From assembly GCF_016918855.1 (NCBI RefSeq), contig NZ_JADKYB010000029.1:1-64000 (forward strand): DNA of 64,000 nt, written 5' to 3'. The stretch comes from Actinacidiphila acididurans (lineage in GTDB: Bacteria > Actinomycetota > Actinomycetes > Streptomycetales > Streptomycetaceae). The notes under the pieces are model-generated. The model was not told where the DNA came from. It worked only from the letters and a program-made list of their open reading frames with translations, and ran no database searches. Of this stretch, positions 62,115 to 64,000 are shown in pieces; within the stretch, counting starts at the first letter, position 1; every line of letters begins with the position of its first letter. A program made the position numbers and the translations under genes.

Positions 62115-62260
62115 CGACCGGCCACGGGCCGGCTGCACCCTCCCGTACCTGTCGTGGGCCCCGGCGCACCCCGCGCCGGTGGCCACGGCGGTTCCGCCGC
62201 TGTCCCCGCGACAGGCCGTGACACCCCGCGCATCCGCGAGCCGACGAAAGGCATCGCCCC

Positions 62261-62962
62261 ATGGACAAGCACCCCCACGCGGCGCAGGCCGGCGCCCCGG
62301 GTTCCGATGTGCGCACCTCCTCCACGCTGCGCTGGGCGGTCGCCGCGGCGCTGCTCGGCGCCCTGCTGATCTACAACTCGGCCGAGGGCAAGGGCAGCAG
62401 CGCGCTGCCCCCGCCGCCTCCGCAGTTCGCCGAGCAGGCCGCCGTGCCGACTGTCACCCCGCGCTCCGCGCCGACCGGGCCGCTCGCCCCGGCGCTGCCC
62501 CGCTCGGTGCCGACCAAGCTGTCGATCCCGGCCATCGGGGTCAACGCGCCCTTCATGGACCTGCACCTGGACCCCTCCGGCAAGCTGGACGTGCCGCCGG
62601 AGAACAACACGAACCTGGTCGGCTGGTACGCCGACGGGCCCACCCCCGGCGAGCGCGGCAACGCGCTCGTGGACGGCCACGTGGACACCACCAAGGGCCC
62701 CGCGGTGTTCCTGTTCCTGCGGCTGCTCAAGCCGGGCAGCACCGCCGACATCACCCGCGCCGACGGCACGGTGGCCACCTTCCGGGTGGACTCGGTGGAG
62801 ACCTTCGCCAAGGACAACTTCCCCGACGACCGGGTCTACGGCGACACCCAGGACGCCGAACTGCGCCTGATCACCTGCGGCGGCACCTACGACCGCGGCA
62901 AGCACGACTACAACAGCAATGTGGTGGTCTTCGCGCACCTGGAGTCCTCGCGCAAGGCGTGA
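62261..62962 (+). CDS. class F sortase
   Basis: A 233-aa membrane-anchored transpeptidase. It has one N-terminal transmembrane helix (about residues 27-45), a Pro-rich linker, then the sortase barrel: KLSIPAIGVNAPFM, the catalytic His in LVDGHVDTTKGPAVF, the nucleophile in LRLITCGGTY and a basic DRGKHDYNSN segment. Class F sortases are common in actinobacteria and substrate preferences are poorly known. The preceding gene's C-terminus is the evident substrate candidate. Confidence 0.93.
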   Translation: MDKHPHAAQAGAPGSDVRTSSTLRWAVAAALLGALLIYNSAEGKGSSALPPPPPQFAEQAAVPTVTPRSAPTGPLAPALPRSVPTKLSIPAIGVNAPFMDLHLDPSGKLDVPPENNTNLVGWYADGPTPGERGNALVDGHVDTTKGPAVFLFLRLLKPGSTADITRADGTVATFRVDSVETFAKDNFPDDRVYGDTQDAELRLITCGGTYDRGKHDYNSNVVVFAHLESSRKA

Positions 62963-63062
62963 CCGTCCGGGTCCGTTCCGGGCCCGTTCGGCTCCGCACG
63001 CGCCCGGGCCCCCGCGCCGTGTCGGCGCGGGGGCCCGGACGTGCGTCCTGCGCGTTGTGGAT

Positions 63063-64000
63063 CTACGGCACCGTCGCGTGGAAGCCGTGCAGGTAGGGGT
63101 TGACCGGCCGGATGTCACCGACCGTCAGGCCCGCGTCGGTCATCCGGGCGGCCAGGCCGTCGGCGGTGTGCTTGTGCCCGCCGACGTTCAGGAGCAGCAG
63201 CAGGTCCATGGCAGTGGTGAAGCGCATGGACTCGCTGTCGTCCACCAGGTTCTCGATGACCAGCACCCGGGCGCCGGACCGCCCGGCGGCCACGACGTTG
63301 TCGAGGGTGCGGCGGGTGCTGTCGTCGTCCCATTCGAGGATGTTCTTGATGATGTAGAGGTCCGCGTCCACCGGGATCTTCCGCCGGCAGTCGCCGGGGA
63401 GCAGGCGGGCGCGGTCGGCCAGGGCGCCGCCGCGACGCAGCCGCGGGTCGGCGCCCTCGACCACCTGGGGCAGGTCGAGCAGCGTGCCGGTCAGCCCGGG
63501 GTGCTTCTCCAGCAGGGCGGCCAGCACATGGCCCTGGCCGCCGCCGATGTCGGCCACCGACGTCACGCCGGTCAGGTCGAGGTGCTCGGCGATGTCCCGC
63601 GCCGACTGCATGCTGGAGCGGGTCATCGCCTTGTCGAACACCTCGGCCGACTCGGGCGCGTCGGCGTGCAGCCACTCGAAGAAGCCCTTGCCGTGCAGAC
63701 CGGTGAACACCTCCTGGCCGGTCCTGACCGCCTGATCGAGGTTCGGCCAGACCTCCCACGTCCACGGCTCGGTGCACCACAGGGCGATGTGCCGCAGGCT
63801 GGCGGCAGCGTCGTCGCGCAGCAACCGGGACATCTCGGTGTGGACGTACCGGCCGTCACCGGTCTCGGCGAAGATGCCGTACGTGGTGAGGGCGCGCAGC
63901 AGCCGGCGCAGTGGTCCGGCCTGCGCGCCCACCGCCGCGGCGAGTTCCTCCGCGGTGGCCGGCTCCTCGCCGAGCGCGTCGGCGACGCCGAGCCGGGCCG
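63063..64000 (-). CDS. O-methyltransferase, partial at window edge
   Basis: The C-terminal about 310 residues of a plant-type O-methyltransferase; the 5' end lies beyond position 64000. The open frame continues to the edge with a winged-helix segment, EELAAAVGAQAGPLRRLLRAL. SAM-binding is VADIGGGQGHVLAALLEKHP, the downstream acidic segment is DADLYIIKNILEWDDDS, and TAMDLLLLLNVGGHKHTADG follows. It is related in type to the methyltransferase at 12.7 kb but has no repeats in the visible part. It may be a tailoring enzyme of the pigment or an unrelated gene. Confidence 0.88.
   Translation of the reverse strand, partial: ARLGVADALGEEPATAEELAAAVGAQAGPLRRLLRALTTYGIFAETGDGRYVHTEMSRLLRDDAAASLRHIALWCTEPWTWEVWPNLDQAVRTGQEVFTGLHGKGFFEWLHADAPESAEVFDKAMTRSSMQSARDIAEHLDLTGVTSVADIGGGQGHVLAALLEKHPGLTGTLLDLPQVVEGADPRLRRGGALADRARLLPGDCRRKIPVDADLYIIKNILEWDDDSTRRTLDNVVAAGRSGARVLVIENLVDDSESMRFTTAMDLLLLLNVGGHKHTADGLAARMTDAGLTVGDIRPVNPYLHGFHATVP

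Overview
The window is very GC-rich actinomycete DNA. Intact whiE-type spore-pigment genes, strong G/C bias at codon third positions and many overlapping ATGA/GTGA gene junctions point to a sporulating member of the Streptomycetaceae (Streptomyces, Kitasatospora or a close relative). No replication genes, rRNA, tRNA, integrase or transposase were seen.

Layout. (1) 0.1-18.7 kb, block A: a biosynthetic region. Its leftward operon runs from two acyl carrier proteins through three ketosynthase-fold proteins and a hydrolase to an HpgT-like aminotransferase and an Hmo-like 4-hydroxymandelate oxidase. Around it lie an AMP-ligase, a mycothiol-dependent-type enzyme, an ATP-grasp ligase, a GDSL hydrolase, an O-methyltransferase carrying an N-terminal minisatellite, a P450, an MFS exporter and a class III aminotransferase. 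(2) 18.7-24.2 kb: a lanthipeptide-synthetase (LanM) locus. The gene directly upstream of lanM encodes a 46-residue leader-like segment followed by 22 copies of a Cys-free decapeptide (V-T-T-E-A-x-x-D-x-x). This is the most unusual system in the window. (3) 24.2-35.5 kb: general accessory genes. They are a GH18 chitinase with a DasR-like operator, a thiolase, a flippase-like membrane protein, a DoxX-like protein, AdhE with a shortened flavoprotein, and an Na+/H+ antiporter. (4) 35.8-53.2 kb, block B: a second biosynthetic region. It holds a free-standing condensation domain, a degenerate and an intact KAS III-like protein, two carrier proteins, a glycosyltransferase, a DrrAB-like exporter, a methyltransferase, two AMP-ligases, 4-hydroxymandelate synthase (HmaS), a PhyH oxygenase, both E1 subunits of a 2-oxoacid dehydrogenase, and a haem-oxygenase-like DUF3050 protein. 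(5) 53.3-61.3 kb: a STAS protein and the complete whiE-like spore-pigment cluster (hydroxylase divergent; SchA/CurD, cupin, KS-alpha, KS-beta, ACP, aromatase, cyclase). (6) 61.5-64 kb: a Ser-rich surface protein with a class F sortase, and a methyltransferase cut by the window edge.

How it works together. Blocks A and B appear to be two halves of one pathway, separated by about 17 kb. HmaS (block B) makes 4-hydroxymandelate, Hmo (block A) oxidises it to 4-hydroxybenzoylformate, and HpgT (block A) can transaminate that to 4-hydroxyphenylglycine. The E1 pair in block B could instead decarboxylate the 2-oxoacid to an aroyl unit. Each block also carries a near-identical copy of one carrier protein. 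The expected product is an aryl-primed or 4-hydroxyphenylglycine-containing, polyketide-like, probably amidated and glycosylated compound. Its structure cannot be read from the sequence.

In-frame tandem repeats (periods 12, 30, 84 and 96 bp) recur inside otherwise ordinary genes, an unusual density for 64 kb.
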